A stretch of 64,000 nt of DNA, from contig CAVXSO010000006.1 of the NCBI GenBank assembly GCA_963764465.1, positions 806,001-870,000 on the forward strand. Reading direction: 5' to 3'. The position numbers and the translations under genes were made by a program. Under the pieces are notes generated by a model that saw only the letters and a program-made list of their open reading frames with translations, was not told the DNA's origin and made no database searches. Position 1 is the first letter of the stretch. Each line of letters starts with the position of its first letter. The DNA comes from JAJXXT01 sp963764465. Lineage in GTDB: Bacteria > Pseudomonadota > Alphaproteobacteria > Acetobacterales > Acetobacteraceae. Shown here piece after piece: positions 35,283-45,010 of the stretch.

Positions 35283-37211
35283 TCACCGGGCGACAAGATA
35301 AATGGTGACGAGTGCCACGACGCCGATCACCATGGTGAATGCGTACGCTGCCAGGGAGCCCGTTTGCAACCTAACCGCTTGCTCGGCGCCACCCTCGGTT
35401 ACCGACGCCAGGCCGTTTGGAATTCCATCGATAATCGTAACATCTCCGGTCTGCCACAGGAACGTAGCAACCGATTTGAACGGATCCACGAAGATCCTCT
35501 CATACAGTTCGTCGACATACCACTTGTTGAGCAGTAGTTCGTACACAAAGCGGAACCGTGATGCGAGTATGCCAGGCAACTCCGGTCGCGCCATATACAT
35601 GTAATAGGCCAGGGCAATTCCGGAAACACCAAGCGCCGTCGGCGCGAACCCCAGAACGGCCGGCATTTTGTCCATATTCGCCAGGACATGGTTCGCCGGC
35701 GCGATAACGATGGCGCTGCCCCAGAAGGTGCGCCAGTCAGCGCCAATAAGCTGTTCACGGAAGACCCATCCCAGCAGGATCGCGCCAGCCGAAAGGACCA
35801 GAAGAGGCCACAGCATCACGGCGGGGCTCTCGTGCACATGGTCCATTACGTGTTTGTTGGCGCGCGGCTTGCCGTGGAACGTCATGATGATAAGTCGCCA
35901 TGAGTAGAAGGCTGTCAGAAAAGCCGCCGCAAGACCGCAGGCATAACCATACGTTCCCACGCTCGTGTGCGCCGCCCAAGCGGCCTCAAGGATTGCGTCC
36001 TTACTGAAATATCCTGCGAATGGCGGGATACCGGCGAGCGCGAGGCTGCCAATCCACATTACGGTATAGGTCACGGGAATCGCACGCCAAATACCACCCA
36101 TTTTCCGCATGTCCTGCTCGTCCGACATTGCGTGAATGACACTGCCGGCCCCCATGAACAGCAGCGCTTTGAAGAAGGCATGAGTAAGGAGATGGAAGAT
36201 GCTGGCCTGGTAAGCCCCCACCCCGGCGGCGACAAACATGTAACCAAGCTGAGAACAGGTTGAATAAGCAATCACCCGCTTGATGTCGTTCTGCGCGCAA
36301 CCAATCGTCGCGGCAAAAAGAGCCGTGGTGCCGCCAATGACCGTTACCAACGCCAATGCGGCAGGGGCATAGTCCATCAGCGGCGACATCCGCGACATGA
36401 GAAACACGCCAGCCGTGACCATCGTAGCTGCATGGATCAGTGCAGAGACGGGCGTGGGGCCTTCCATCGCGTCAGGCAGCCAGACGTGAAGGCCGATCTG
36501 CGCGGACTTACCCATCGCACCGAGGAACAGAAGCACCCCAATCACGTCAAGCACAGGAAATGCATGACCAAACAAGTGATACGTGTCGTGCGCATGCGCC
36601 GCGACGCCCGGGAAGATGGCGTCAAACGAAATCGATCCGAATGTCACAAAAATCAACGCGATACCGACGGCAAAGAAAAGATCGCCTACACGATTTACGA
36701 CAAATGCTTTGATCGCCGCAGCGCAAGCGGATGGGCGGTCGTACCAATAGCCAATCAACAGGTAACTCGCGAGACCAACACCCTCCCAGCCAAAGAACAG
36801 CTGCAAAAGATTGTCCGCCGTCACCAGCATCAGCATTGCAAAACTGAAGAGCGACAAGTATGAGAAAAACCGCCAGATCGTCTTGTCGTGGCTCATATAA
36901 CCGACACTGTAGATATGGATCAGTGTCGCCACGACCGTGACCATCGCCACCATCACCGCAGACAAAGAGTCCTGCCGCAGCGCCCATTCCACGTGGAATG
37001 TCCCAGATTCGAGCCATGTTGCAAGGACGACGCTATCCTTCGGTACATTCAAATAGACGTGGTCGACGAACCCGACAACGCCACAGACCGAGGCGAGCAC
37101 CATGCACAGGATCGTCACCGCCTGAGCAGCACGATCACCAATCTGACGGCCGAGCAGCAGCGCAGTGACCGAGCCGATAAGCGGCGCAAAGACGGCAACG
37201 GCAGTTAGCAT
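35283..37211 (-). CDS. nuoL: NADH-quinone oxidoreductase subunit L
   Basis: Distal antiporter-like subunit with the long lateral helix, 642 aa. GWEGVGLASYLLIGYWY, KSAQIGLHVWLPDAMEGPTPVSALIHAATMV and VIAYSTCSQLGYMF are typical. The C-terminal amphipathic portion plus final helix are present. It is separated from nuoK by 81 bp, the longest gap in the operon apart from its ends. Confidence 0.96.
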   Translation of the reverse strand: MLTAVAVFAPLIGSVTALLLGRQIGDRAAQAVTILCMVLASVCGVVGFVDHVYLNVPKDSVVLATWLESGTFHVEWALRQDSLSAVMVAMVTVVATLIHIYSVGYMSHDKTIWRFFSYLSLFSFAMLMLVTADNLLQLFFGWEGVGLASYLLIGYWYDRPSACAAAIKAFVVNRVGDLFFAVGIALIFVTFGSISFDAIFPGVAAHAHDTYHLFGHAFPVLDVIGVLLFLGAMGKSAQIGLHVWLPDAMEGPTPVSALIHAATMVTAGVFLMSRMSPLMDYAPAALALVTVIGGTTALFAATIGCAQNDIKRVIAYSTCSQLGYMFVAAGVGAYQASIFHLLTHAFFKALLFMGAGSVIHAMSDEQDMRKMGGIWRAIPVTYTVMWIGSLALAGIPPFAGYFSKDAILEAAWAAHTSVGTYGYACGLAAAFLTAFYSWRLIIMTFHGKPRANKHVMDHVHESPAVMLWPLLVLSAGAILLGWVFREQLIGADWRTFWGSAIVIAPANHVLANMDKMPAVLGFAPTALGVSGIALAYYMYMARPELPGILASRFRFVYELLLNKWYVDELYERIFVDPFKSVATFLWQTGDVTIIDGIPNGLASVTEGGAEQAVRLQTGSLAAYAFTMVIGVVALVTIYLVAR

Positions 37212-37292
37212 CTGCGGCAGTTCCCCAAGGAGGAAATTTCATTGAGGGGACTACCCCAAGCAGCGCGGCCCAACTGACAAGGCAACATCAGG

Positions 37293-37613
37293 TCACCCTT
37301 TCATCATGGTGACGTCCTCGACCTCGATCGAGCCGCGATTGCGGAAGTAGATGACGACGATGGCAAGTCCGATCGCAGCCTCCGCTGCCGCCACGGTGAG
37401 CACGAACATCGCCAGGATCTGCCCGGTCAAATCACCATGCGCGGCCGAGAACGCGACAAGGTTGAGGTTTACCGCAAGTAGAATGAGTTCGATCGACATC
37501 AGAATAACGATCACATTCTTGCGATTGAGAAAGATCCCAAACACGCCAAGGACGAGCAAGATTGCTGATACACCGAGATATGGGCCGAGGCCCACCGGAA
37601 GCGCCGTTGCCAT
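37293..37613 (-). CDS. nuoK: NADH-quinone oxidoreductase subunit K
   Basis: Small three-helix proton-channel subunit, 106 aa. Conserved Glu residues lie in LMSIELILLAVNLN and TVAAAEAAIGLAI. ATG 37613 has GGAGG 7-8 nt upstream within the nuoJ end; longer readings to 37715 are nuoJ in another frame. Confidence 0.95.
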   Translation of the reverse strand: MATALPVGLGPYLGVSAILLVLGVFGIFLNRKNVIVILMSIELILLAVNLNLVAFSAAHGDLTGQILAMFVLTVAAAEAAIGLAIVVIYFRNRGSIEVEDVTMMKG

Positions 37614-37614
37614 C

Positions 37615-38322
37615 TTAATGGCCTCCATGATGCGCCGTCTCATGCAACGGCTCGACCTCATCAGCTCCCGGCTCAGGCCGCAGGAAATCTGAAGCACCGG
37701 CACCGACGGCAACATCCATCAGCACGAGCGTCGTTGCCGGATCACGTGCGACCTGTTGAGCAATGGATTGGCGCCGACTCGCCGTGCCCTCACGGTGCGT
37801 GAGCACGATTGCTCCAATCATTGCCACCAGGAGGATAAGACCCGCAGCCTGAAACAGCAGGACATAATGGGTATAGAGCAGCGTCCCGAGCTGGGCGGTA
37901 TTTGTCATCGTCGCGGCAATTGGCGCCGCGCGCAACCCTGAGGCGCCAGCCGCTACATGCCAGCCGCTTAGCACGAGCCCTAGTTCGATCAGGAGCAGAA
38001 CACCAACCGCCGCGCCTACGGGAGCATATCGCTGAAACCCTTCCCGCAGGCGAGTGAAATCGATATCGAGCATCATCACGACGAAGAGAAAAAGGACCGC
38101 GACAGCGCCGACATAAACAATGACCAGGATCATTGCGAGAAATTCGGCGCCAGCAAGCACGAATAGCCCAGCAGCGTTGAAGAATGCGAGGATCAGGAAC
38201 AACACCGCGTGAACGGGATTACGGGCTGAGACAACCATCGCCGCAGATACCACGAGGATCGTGGCCAAAACCCAAAACGTAATCGCCGGAAGGGCAGCGG
38301 CTATCGCCGCGAAGAGAGACAT
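37615..38322 (-). CDS. nuoJ: NADH-quinone oxidoreductase subunit J
   Basis: Five-helix membrane subunit, 235 aa. The conserved ALVFIVYVGAVAVLFLFVVMML-type helix is present (VIVYVGAVAVLFLFVVMM). The last 30 or so residues form a hydrophilic histidine-containing tail (HETAHHGGH), longer than the E. coli protein. The stop is one base away from the nuoK start. Confidence 0.95.
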   Translation of the reverse strand: MSLFAAIAAALPAITFWVLATILVVSAAMVVSARNPVHAVLFLILAFFNAAGLFVLAGAEFLAMILVIVYVGAVAVLFLFVVMMLDIDFTRLREGFQRYAPVGAAVGVLLLIELGLVLSGWHVAAGASGLRAAPIAATMTNTAQLGTLLYTHYVLLFQAAGLILLVAMIGAIVLTHREGTASRRQSIAQQVARDPATTLVLMDVAVGAGASDFLRPEPGADEVEPLHETAHHGGH

Positions 38323-38334
38323 TACCTTACGTCC

Positions 38335-38823
38335 TCACCGGTATGGCGCGTCGAGTTCGAGACGGCGGGCGATTTCCGCTTCCCAGCGGTCGCCGTTCTC
38401 AAGCAGCTTTGCCTTGTCGTAGAGCAGCTCTTCGCGCGTCTCGGTCGCAAACTCGAAATTCGGCCCTTCCACAATCGCATCCACCGGGCAGGCCTCCTCG
38501 CATAGCCCGCAATAGATGCACTTCGTCATATCGATATCGTAGCGCGTGGTGCGGCGTGACCCATCGTCACGCGGCTCGGCCTCGATGGTGATTGCCAGCG
38601 CTGGGCAAATGGCCTCGCAAAGTTTGCAGGCAATGCACCGCTCCTCGCCGTTGGGATAGCGGCGCAGGGCATGTTCGCCCTTGAAGCGCGGTGAAATTGG
38701 CCCCTTTTCGTACGGATAGTTGATCGTCGCCTTGGGGCGGAAGAAGTAACGCAGCGTCAGGACCATGCCGGAGATCAACTCTTCCAGCATGAGGCCGCGC
38801 GCAGTTCGATCGAGAAACGCCAT
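38335..38823 (-). CDS. nuoI: NADH-quinone oxidoreductase subunit I
   Basis: 162-aa peripheral subunit holding clusters N6a and N6b. Two ferredoxin motifs are visible: CIACKLCEAICPA and CIYCGLCEEACPV. The N-terminal amphipathic stretch (LRYFFRPKATINYPYEKGP) matches the family. It lies 12 bp before nuoJ. Confidence 0.97.
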   Translation of the reverse strand: MAFLDRTARGLMLEELISGMVLTLRYFFRPKATINYPYEKGPISPRFKGEHALRRYPNGEERCIACKLCEAICPALAITIEAEPRDDGSRRTTRYDIDMTKCIYCGLCEEACPVDAIVEGPNFEFATETREELLYDKAKLLENGDRWEAEIARRLELDAPYR

Positions 38824-38839
38824 GGCTAACCTACCCGCT

Positions 38840-39853
38840 TCACGTGACCGGCAACCAGCCAGCGAACTCCAGAACGCCTGCCGTCAACACCAACCAAAAC
38901 AAGGACAGCGGCAGAAACACCTTCCAGCCCAGCCGCATGAGTTGGTCGTAGCGGTAGCGCGGGAATGTCGCTCGCACCCAGAGGAAGACGAAGAGGCAGA
39001 AGCAAATCTTGGCAACGAACCAGATCGGGCCCGGTATCCAAGTGAACGGCGCCAATCCGAAAGGTGCCAGCCAGCCACCGAGGAAGAGTATGGTTGTCAA
39101 AGCTGCCATCAGGATCATGTTGGCGTATTCGCCGAGGAAGAACAGCGCGAAGCTCATTGACGAATACTCGACGAAGAAGCCCGCCACGATCTCGCTTTCG
39201 CCCTCTGGCAGATCGAAGGGGGCGCGGTTGGTCTCCGCGAGCGTCGAGATGAAGAAGACGACGAACATGGGAAAGAGCGGCACACAGAACCACCAGTGCC
39301 GCTGCGCCTCCACCACCGCGGTGATATTCAGAGACCCCACGCATAGCAGCACCGTCACGATGACGAACCCCATCGAGACTTCGTACGAGACCATCTGCGC
39401 CGCAGACCGAAGGGCTCCCAGGAACGCGTATTTTGAGTTGCTCGCCCAACCTGCGATGATAACGCCATAAACGCCGAGTGATGAGATCGCGAACAGATAA
39501 AGCACCCCGACATTGATGTCTGCGTTGGCCCATCCAGCACTCACTGGGATAACGGCCCACGCGATCATGGCCAATGAAAAGGTAAGCATCGGCGCCAGCA
39601 GGAAGAGACCACGATTGGCGCCGGCGGGGAGAATTGTCTCCTTCGTAATCATCTTGAGCGCGTCGGCGAACGGCTGAAACAAACCGAAAGGCCCGACGAC
39701 ATTCGGTCCTTTACGGAGTTGCATTGCCGCGAGCACCTTGCGCTCCGCATATGTGAGGTAGGCGACACCGATCAGCAACGGCACCAGCAGCAGCAACGCC
39801 TTGACTATTGTGAGGATGAGACCGCCGAGCGGGGTGGCAAGAAATACGTCCAT
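38840..39853 (-). CDS. nuoH: NADH-quinone oxidoreductase subunit H
   Basis: Eight-helix membrane subunit forming the quinone chamber, 337 aa. Hallmarks: AYLTYAERKVLAAMQLRKGPN, AEVNRAPFDLPEGESEIVAGF-like segment (ETNRAPFDLPEGESE) and ATFPRYRYDQLMRLGWK. ATG 39853 is used; a GTG at 39859 overlaps the nuoG stop. Confidence 0.96.
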   Translation of the reverse strand: MDVFLATPLGGLILTIVKALLLLVPLLIGVAYLTYAERKVLAAMQLRKGPNVVGPFGLFQPFADALKMITKETILPAGANRGLFLLAPMLTFSLAMIAWAVIPVSAGWANADINVGVLYLFAISSLGVYGVIIAGWASNSKYAFLGALRSAAQMVSYEVSMGFVIVTVLLCVGSLNITAVVEAQRHWWFCVPLFPMFVVFFISTLAETNRAPFDLPEGESEIVAGFFVEYSSMSFALFFLGEYANMILMAALTTILFLGGWLAPFGLAPFTWIPGPIWFVAKICFCLFVFLWVRATFPRYRYDQLMRLGWKVFLPLSLFWLVLTAGVLEFAGWLPVT

Positions 39854-39855
39854 TG

Positions 39856-41907
39856 TCACTCGGCCGCCATCGTCCGGCCACTATGAACCTCAGCGCACGC
39901 TGCCATGGTGGCGCTCGCCCGGCTGATAGGGTCGGTTACGTAATAGTTACTGATCGCTACGCCAAAAGGGGCGTTGCTCAGCATACCGCCGGCAGCGGGG
40001 CCGGTCGTATCCGAGCAGCCGAAGCGCGGCAATGAGTCGACCTCCCGCAGTACCGGGTGCTTTGCCTCGATCGCGCTTCGGAGCGCCGCCAATGAATCAT
40101 ACGGGAGTGTCTTGCCGAGAACTGCGGATGCAGCACGCAGGATCGCCCAATCTTCGCGGGCCAGGCCGGGCGGGTCGCCTGCTCGCTGCCCGCGCTGTAC
40201 GCGGCCCTCGGTGTTGACCCACGTACCATCCTTTTCGGTGTAAGCGCAGCCTGGCAGCACCACATCGGCGCGTGCCGCTCCGCAATCGCCATGGTGGCCC
40301 TGGTAGATCACGAAGGTCGAGGACGGGAGTTTCGAAAGATCTCCCTCGTCAGCTCCGAGCAGCCACAACGCCTCCACCCCGCCAGTCAGCATCGCAACTG
40401 CGCTCTTGCCGTCGACGCCCGGCAGGAACCCGGCGTCCAGACCGCCAACCCTCGCAGCCGCGGTGTGGAGCACGTTGAAGCCGTGCCACTCGGGCGTCAG
40501 CATTCCGCAGGCTTCGGCGAGCGCCCAGGCCTGTGCCAGGACCGCCGCACCGTCGGGCCGCGCGAATGCCGCCTGCCCAAGGATAAGCATCGGCCTCTTT
40601 GCAGTCTTGAGCACCGCGGCGAAAGGATGCGCGCCCGCGGCAATCTCAGCGAGCGTGGTCGGGCGGTTCTCGAGCAAATCAGCCCTGTAGGTCAGGTCCG
40701 CCGCCTCACCGACAAGACCAACAGGCATCTGAACTTGCAGCCAGCGCTTGCGCAGCCGCGCGTTGATCAGCGGCGCCTCGATACGCGGATTGGTGCCGAT
40801 CAGCAGCACGGCATCCGCTTCTTCAATTCCAGCAATTGTCGTGTTGAACGTGTAAAAATCCCGACGGCTTGCGTCCAGCGCGGCCCCGTCCTGCCTGCAA
40901 TCAAGGTTGGGAGAACCCAACGCTGCCATCAGATCGCGCAGCGCCACCATGCTCTCGACGTCGCACAGATCGCCGGCGATCGCGCCGATCTTCGCGCCGT
41001 CAAGGCCGGAAAGGCGATCCTTGATCTCGCCGAAGGCCTCGTTCCAACTCGCCTTAATCAGCTTGCCGCCGCGCCGCATCCAGGGATGGTCAAGCCGGCG
41101 CCGCCGAAGCCCGTCCAGCGCAAAGCGCGACTTATCGGCGAGCCACTCCTCGTTCACATCCTCGTTAAGGCGCGGAAGAATGCGCAGCACTTCCGGACCT
41201 CGCGTGTCGATCCGGATCGCAGCGCCAACGGCATCCATGACGTCAACGGAGTCGGTCTTAGTCAGCTCCCACGGCCGCGCGATGAAAGCATACGGCTTCG
41301 AGGTCAGAGCCCCCACGGGGCAGATATCAATGAGATTGCCCGAGAGCTCCGAGGACAGTGCCTTCTCGACATAGGTACCGACCTCCATGTTTTCGCCCCG
41401 CGCCGTCGCTCCCAGTTCGGGTACGCCGGCAATTTCAGTCGAAAACCGGATGCAGCGCGTGCAATGGATGCAGCGTGTCATCACCGTTTTGACCAGAGGG
41501 CCCAACTCCTTGTCGCGCACGGCCCGCTTGTTCTCCGCGTAGCGCGAGTGATCCATTCCGTAGCCGACGGCCTGATCCTGCAAATCGCATTCGCCACCCT
41601 GGTCACAGATCGGGCAATCAAGCGGATGGTTGATGAGAAGGAATTCCATCACCCCGCGACGCGCGGCGCGCACCATGGGTGAATCTGTGTGCACCACCAT
41701 TCCGTCTGCAACTGGATAGGCGCAGGAAGCAAACGGCTTGGGCGGCGCCTTCTCGATCTCAACCAGGCACATCCTGCAATTGCCCGCGACCGAAAGGCGC
41801 TCGTGATAGCAGAAGCGAGGGACTTCCTTGCCTGCCGCTTCGCAGGCCTGTAGCACGTTGCTGCCCGGAGGCATCTCTACCTCGATCCCATCGACGGTGA
41901 CTTTCAT
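39856..41907 (-). CDS. nuoG: NADH-quinone oxidoreductase subunit G
   Basis: Largest peripheral-arm subunit, 683 aa. The N-terminal 2Fe-2S ferredoxin domain (GNCRMCLVE), the His/Cys-ligated cluster (HPLDCPICDQGGECDLQD) and the 4Fe-4S motif CIHCTRCIRF precede the molybdopterin-oxidoreductase-like domain, which no longer binds a metal cofactor in this family. The ATG 41907 start gives the standard MKVTVDGIEVE beginning. Confidence 0.96.
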   Translation of the reverse strand: MKVTVDGIEVEMPPGSNVLQACEAAGKEVPRFCYHERLSVAGNCRMCLVEIEKAPPKPFASCAYPVADGMVVHTDSPMVRAARRGVMEFLLINHPLDCPICDQGGECDLQDQAVGYGMDHSRYAENKRAVRDKELGPLVKTVMTRCIHCTRCIRFSTEIAGVPELGATARGENMEVGTYVEKALSSELSGNLIDICPVGALTSKPYAFIARPWELTKTDSVDVMDAVGAAIRIDTRGPEVLRILPRLNEDVNEEWLADKSRFALDGLRRRRLDHPWMRRGGKLIKASWNEAFGEIKDRLSGLDGAKIGAIAGDLCDVESMVALRDLMAALGSPNLDCRQDGAALDASRRDFYTFNTTIAGIEEADAVLLIGTNPRIEAPLINARLRKRWLQVQMPVGLVGEAADLTYRADLLENRPTTLAEIAAGAHPFAAVLKTAKRPMLILGQAAFARPDGAAVLAQAWALAEACGMLTPEWHGFNVLHTAAARVGGLDAGFLPGVDGKSAVAMLTGGVEALWLLGADEGDLSKLPSSTFVIYQGHHGDCGAARADVVLPGCAYTEKDGTWVNTEGRVQRGQRAGDPPGLAREDWAILRAASAVLGKTLPYDSLAALRSAIEAKHPVLREVDSLPRFGCSDTTGPAAGGMLSNAPFGVAISNYYVTDPISRASATMAACAEVHSGRTMAAE

Positions 41908-41911
41908 CGCA

Positions 41912-43201
41912 CTACTCCGCCGCCATGCGGTAGCCCGCCTTGTAGGCAGCAATCCGATCCTCGATCACCGGGCGGAAATGGCGAATCAGCCCCTGGATCG
42001 GCCAAGCCGCCGCGTCGCCCAGCGCACAGATTGTGTGTCCTTCCACCTGTCTGGTCACCTGCTCAAGCGTGTCGATTTCTTCGGGTTCAGCACGCCCGTC
42101 GACCATGCAATTCATAACCCGCATCATCCAGCCCGTTCCCTCGCGACACGGTGTGCACTGGCCGCAGCTCTCGTGCTTATAAAAGCGCGAAAGGCGCGCG
42201 ATTGCGCGGATGATATCGGTGGACTTGTCCATCACGATGACCGCCGCGGTCCCAAGGCCGGACTTCACGTCGCGCAGGCTGTCGAAATCCATCAACACAT
42301 CGTCACAAATGCTTTTCGGCAGCACTGGCACACTGGAACCCCCAGGAATGACACCCAAAAGGTTGTCCCATCCGCCACGCACACCGCCCGCGTATCGTTC
42401 GATCAGCTCGCGCATCGGAATGCCGAGTTCTTCCTCGACATTACAGGGCTCGTTCACATGGCCTGAGATGCAGAACAACTTGGTGCCGGAGTTCTTTGGT
42501 CGACCGAGCGCCGAAAACCAAGCTGCGCCGCGGCGTAGAATTGCCGGCGCCACCGCAATGCTCTCGACATTGTTCACCGTGGTTGGACACCCGTACAGCC
42601 CGACCGCGGCCGGGAAAGGCGGCTTCAGCCGCGGCATTCCCTTCTTGCCCTCGAGGCTCTCGAGCAGGGCCGTCTCCTCGCCGCAGATGTAAGCGCCAGC
42701 GCCACGGTGCACGAAGAGATCGAAATCCCAACCGGAACTGCAGGAATTCCTGCCAATCAATCCTGCTTCATAAGCTTCGTCGATCGCTGCCTGCAGGTGC
42801 AGAGCCTCGTTGTAGAATTCGCCACGAATGTAAATGTAGCAAGCATGTGCGCCCATCGCGAAAGAAGCGAGCAGGCAACCCTCCACCAACTTGTGTGGAT
42901 CGTAGCGGAGGATATCGCGATCCTTGCAGGTGCCGGGCTCTGACTCGTCAGCATTGACCACAAGGTAGTGCGGGCGAGCACCAATCTCCTTTGGCATGAA
43001 GGACCATTTCATGCCTGTCGGGAACCCAGCGCCACCACGCCCGCGTAGACCCGACGCCTTCATCTCCTCGATTATCGCCTCGCGGCCGCGAGCGATGATC
43101 GCCGCCGTCCCTTCCCAATCCCCGCGGCGTCGTGCCCCGGCCAACCGCCAGTCATGCTGGCCATACAGATTGGTAAATATCCGGTCCTTGTCCGAGAGCA
43201 T
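41912..43201 (-). CDS. nuoF: NADH-quinone oxidoreductase subunit F
   Basis: NADH- and FMN-binding subunit, 429 aa. Visible: GLRGRGGAGFPTGMKW (NADH/FMN loop), NADESEPGTCKDR, GAGAYICGEETALLES, and the N3 cluster ligands ESCGQCTPCREG. ATG 43201 lies 4 bp after the nuoE stop; nuoG follows after 4 bp. Confidence 0.97.
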   Translation of the reverse strand: MLSDKDRIFTNLYGQHDWRLAGARRRGDWEGTAAIIARGREAIIEEMKASGLRGRGGAGFPTGMKWSFMPKEIGARPHYLVVNADESEPGTCKDRDILRYDPHKLVEGCLLASFAMGAHACYIYIRGEFYNEALHLQAAIDEAYEAGLIGRNSCSSGWDFDLFVHRGAGAYICGEETALLESLEGKKGMPRLKPPFPAAVGLYGCPTTVNNVESIAVAPAILRRGAAWFSALGRPKNSGTKLFCISGHVNEPCNVEEELGIPMRELIERYAGGVRGGWDNLLGVIPGGSSVPVLPKSICDDVLMDFDSLRDVKSGLGTAAVIVMDKSTDIIRAIARLSRFYKHESCGQCTPCREGTGWMMRVMNCMVDGRAEPEEIDTLEQVTRQVEGHTICALGDAAAWPIQGLIRHFRPVIEDRIAAYKAGYRMAAE

Positions 43202-43205
43202 TCGC

Positions 43206-43811
43206 TTACTCCGCCTGCACGTCGAGGAGCGTCGTCGGACCGCCCATCGGCGCCGAGCCCTGGCGTCCTGCCATCGAGCCAGGCTTTGGTTTCTCACCAA
43301 GACGCAGCGCTTCGATCAGCGCCTCGGTCCTCGCTCCGTCCATGTCCTCGTAGAAATCGTCATCGACCTGCAGAATCGGCGCGTTCACACAAGCGCCGAG
43401 GCACTCCACCTCCGTCATGGTGAACAAGCCGTCCTCCGACGTCTCGCCCCAGCCGGTAATGCCGGTGGCACGCCTGCACGCGGCCGTTACCTCGTCCGAA
43501 CCGCGCAACCAGCATGGCGTCGTGGTGCACACCTGCAGATGATACTTGCCAATCGGTTTCGTGTTGAACATGAAATAAAAGGTCGCGACCTCGTAGACAC
43601 GGATCGGCGCCATCCCGAGCCGCGCCGCGATTACATCCATCGCTACCCGCGGAACCCAGGCACTGCCCGTGGTGCGCCGCATCTGGCGCTGCGCCAAATC
43701 GAGCAATGCCATCACCGCGCTTGCCTGCCGTCCAGGCGGGTATTTGGCGAGGATCGTCGTGATCTTTCCCTCGCTTTCGCTGTCGAACGCGAATTTAGCC
43801 GGCTCGCTCAT
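43206..43811 (-). CDS. nuoE: NADH-quinone oxidoreductase subunit E
   Basis: Thioredoxin-fold subunit with the N1a 2Fe-2S cluster, 201 aa. Ligands lie in CTTTPCWLRG and ECLGACVNAP. The last 30 residues (KPGSMAGRQGSAPMGGPTTLL) form a flexible tail typical of alphaproteobacteria. ATG 43811 overlaps the nuoD stop (ATGA). Confidence 0.96.
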   Translation of the reverse strand: MSEPAKFAFDSESEGKITTILAKYPPGRQASAVMALLDLAQRQMRRTTGSAWVPRVAMDVIAARLGMAPIRVYEVATFYFMFNTKPIGKYHLQVCTTTPCWLRGSDEVTAACRRATGITGWGETSEDGLFTMTEVECLGACVNAPILQVDDDFYEDMDGARTEALIEALRLGEKPKPGSMAGRQGSAPMGGPTTLLDVQAE

Positions 43812-45010
43812 CGATCGATCTCCCCGAACACGATATCGAGGGACCCGATGATGGCAACTGCATCCGCCAGCATGTGCCCCTTCGCCATCGTCTCGATCGC
43901 CTGCAGGTGCGCAAAACCCGTTGCGCGGATTTTGCAACGATAGGGACGGTTCGAGCCATCGGAAACGAGATAGACGCCGAATTCTCCCTTAGGCGCCTCC
44001 ACCGCTGTGTAGGTCGCCCCCGCCGGCACGTGGAAACCCTCCGTGTACAGCTTGAAGTGATGGATTAGCGCCTCCATCGAGCGCTTCATCTCGCCGCGTG
44101 TCGGCGGCGAAAATTTGCGGTCTTGAATCTTCACCGGTCCAGGTTTCATTGCCGCGAGACATTGCTTGATAATCGAAACGCTCTCCCGCATTTCCGCCAT
44201 GCGAACGAGGTAACGATCATAGCAATCGCCGTTGCGCCCGACTGGTATTTTGAACGCAATCTTGTCGTACATTTCGTAGGGCTGGGCGCGCCGCAAATCC
44301 CAGGGAATACCCGACGCTCGGATACACGGGCCAGAGAAGCCCCAGGCAAGAGCCTGCTCTGGCGACATCACACCGATATCGACAGTTCGTTGCTTCCAGA
44401 TGCGGTTCGCCGTCAGGAGCCCCTCGAGTTCATCGATAAACTTCGGGAACGTCTCCGCCCACGCCGCGATGCGCTCTTCAAGACCAGCCGGAAGATCCTT
44501 GGCTACGCCACCGGGACGGAAATAGTTCGCGTGGAGTCGCGCGCCTGACGCGGCTTCGTGAAACTCCATCAGGACCTCTCGTTCCTCGAAGCCCCAGAGG
44601 CTCGGCGTGATGGCCCCACAGTCGAGTGCGTAGGTAGTTAGGTTCAGCAGGTGGTTCAGGATCCGAGTGATCTCGCTGAACAGCGTACGGATCCATTTCG
44701 CACGTTCGGGGATCTCGATACCGAGAAGCTTCTCCGTGGCCAGCACGAAGGCGTGCTCCTGCGTCATCGGGCTCACGTAGTCGAGCCGATCGAAATACGG
44801 CACCGCCTGAATATAGCTCTTGTACTCGATCAGCTTCTCTGTGCCGCGATGCAACAGTCCGATATGAGGATCGGCCCGATCCACCACCTCGCCGTCCATC
44901 TCCAGGATCAGACGGAGAACGCCGTGCGCCGCTGGATGCTGAGGGCCGAAATTGATGGCATGGCTGTTAATCTCGACAGTCTTGGCCGCATTCTCCGCCG
45001 CTTCGCTCAT
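43808..45010 (-). CDS. nuoD: NADH-quinone oxidoreductase subunit D
   Basis: Quinone-site subunit related to [NiFe]-hydrogenase large subunits, 400 aa. INFGPQHPAAHGVLRL at the start, ERAKWIRTLFSEITRILNHLL, and the C-terminal ADAVAIIGSLDIVFGEIDR are present. It is a separate gene from nuoC, overlapping it by 4 bases. Confidence 0.97.
   Translation of the reverse strand: MSEAAENAAKTVEINSHAINFGPQHPAAHGVLRLILEMDGEVVDRADPHIGLLHRGTEKLIEYKSYIQAVPYFDRLDYVSPMTQEHAFVLATEKLLGIEIPERAKWIRTLFSEITRILNHLLNLTTYALDCGAITPSLWGFEEREVLMEFHEAASGARLHANYFRPGGVAKDLPAGLEERIAAWAETFPKFIDELEGLLTANRIWKQRTVDIGVMSPEQALAWGFSGPCIRASGIPWDLRRAQPYEMYDKIAFKIPVGRNGDCYDRYLVRMAEMRESVSIIKQCLAAMKPGPVKIQDRKFSPPTRGEMKRSMEALIHHFKLYTEGFHVPAGATYTAVEAPKGEFGVYLVSDGSNRPYRCKIRATGFAHLQAIETMAKGHMLADAVAIIGSLDIVFGEIDR

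Noticed and set aside
40291..41682. 463-codon plus-strand open frame opposite nuoG
   Set aside because: Antisense of conserved nuoG; no ribosome site or motif.
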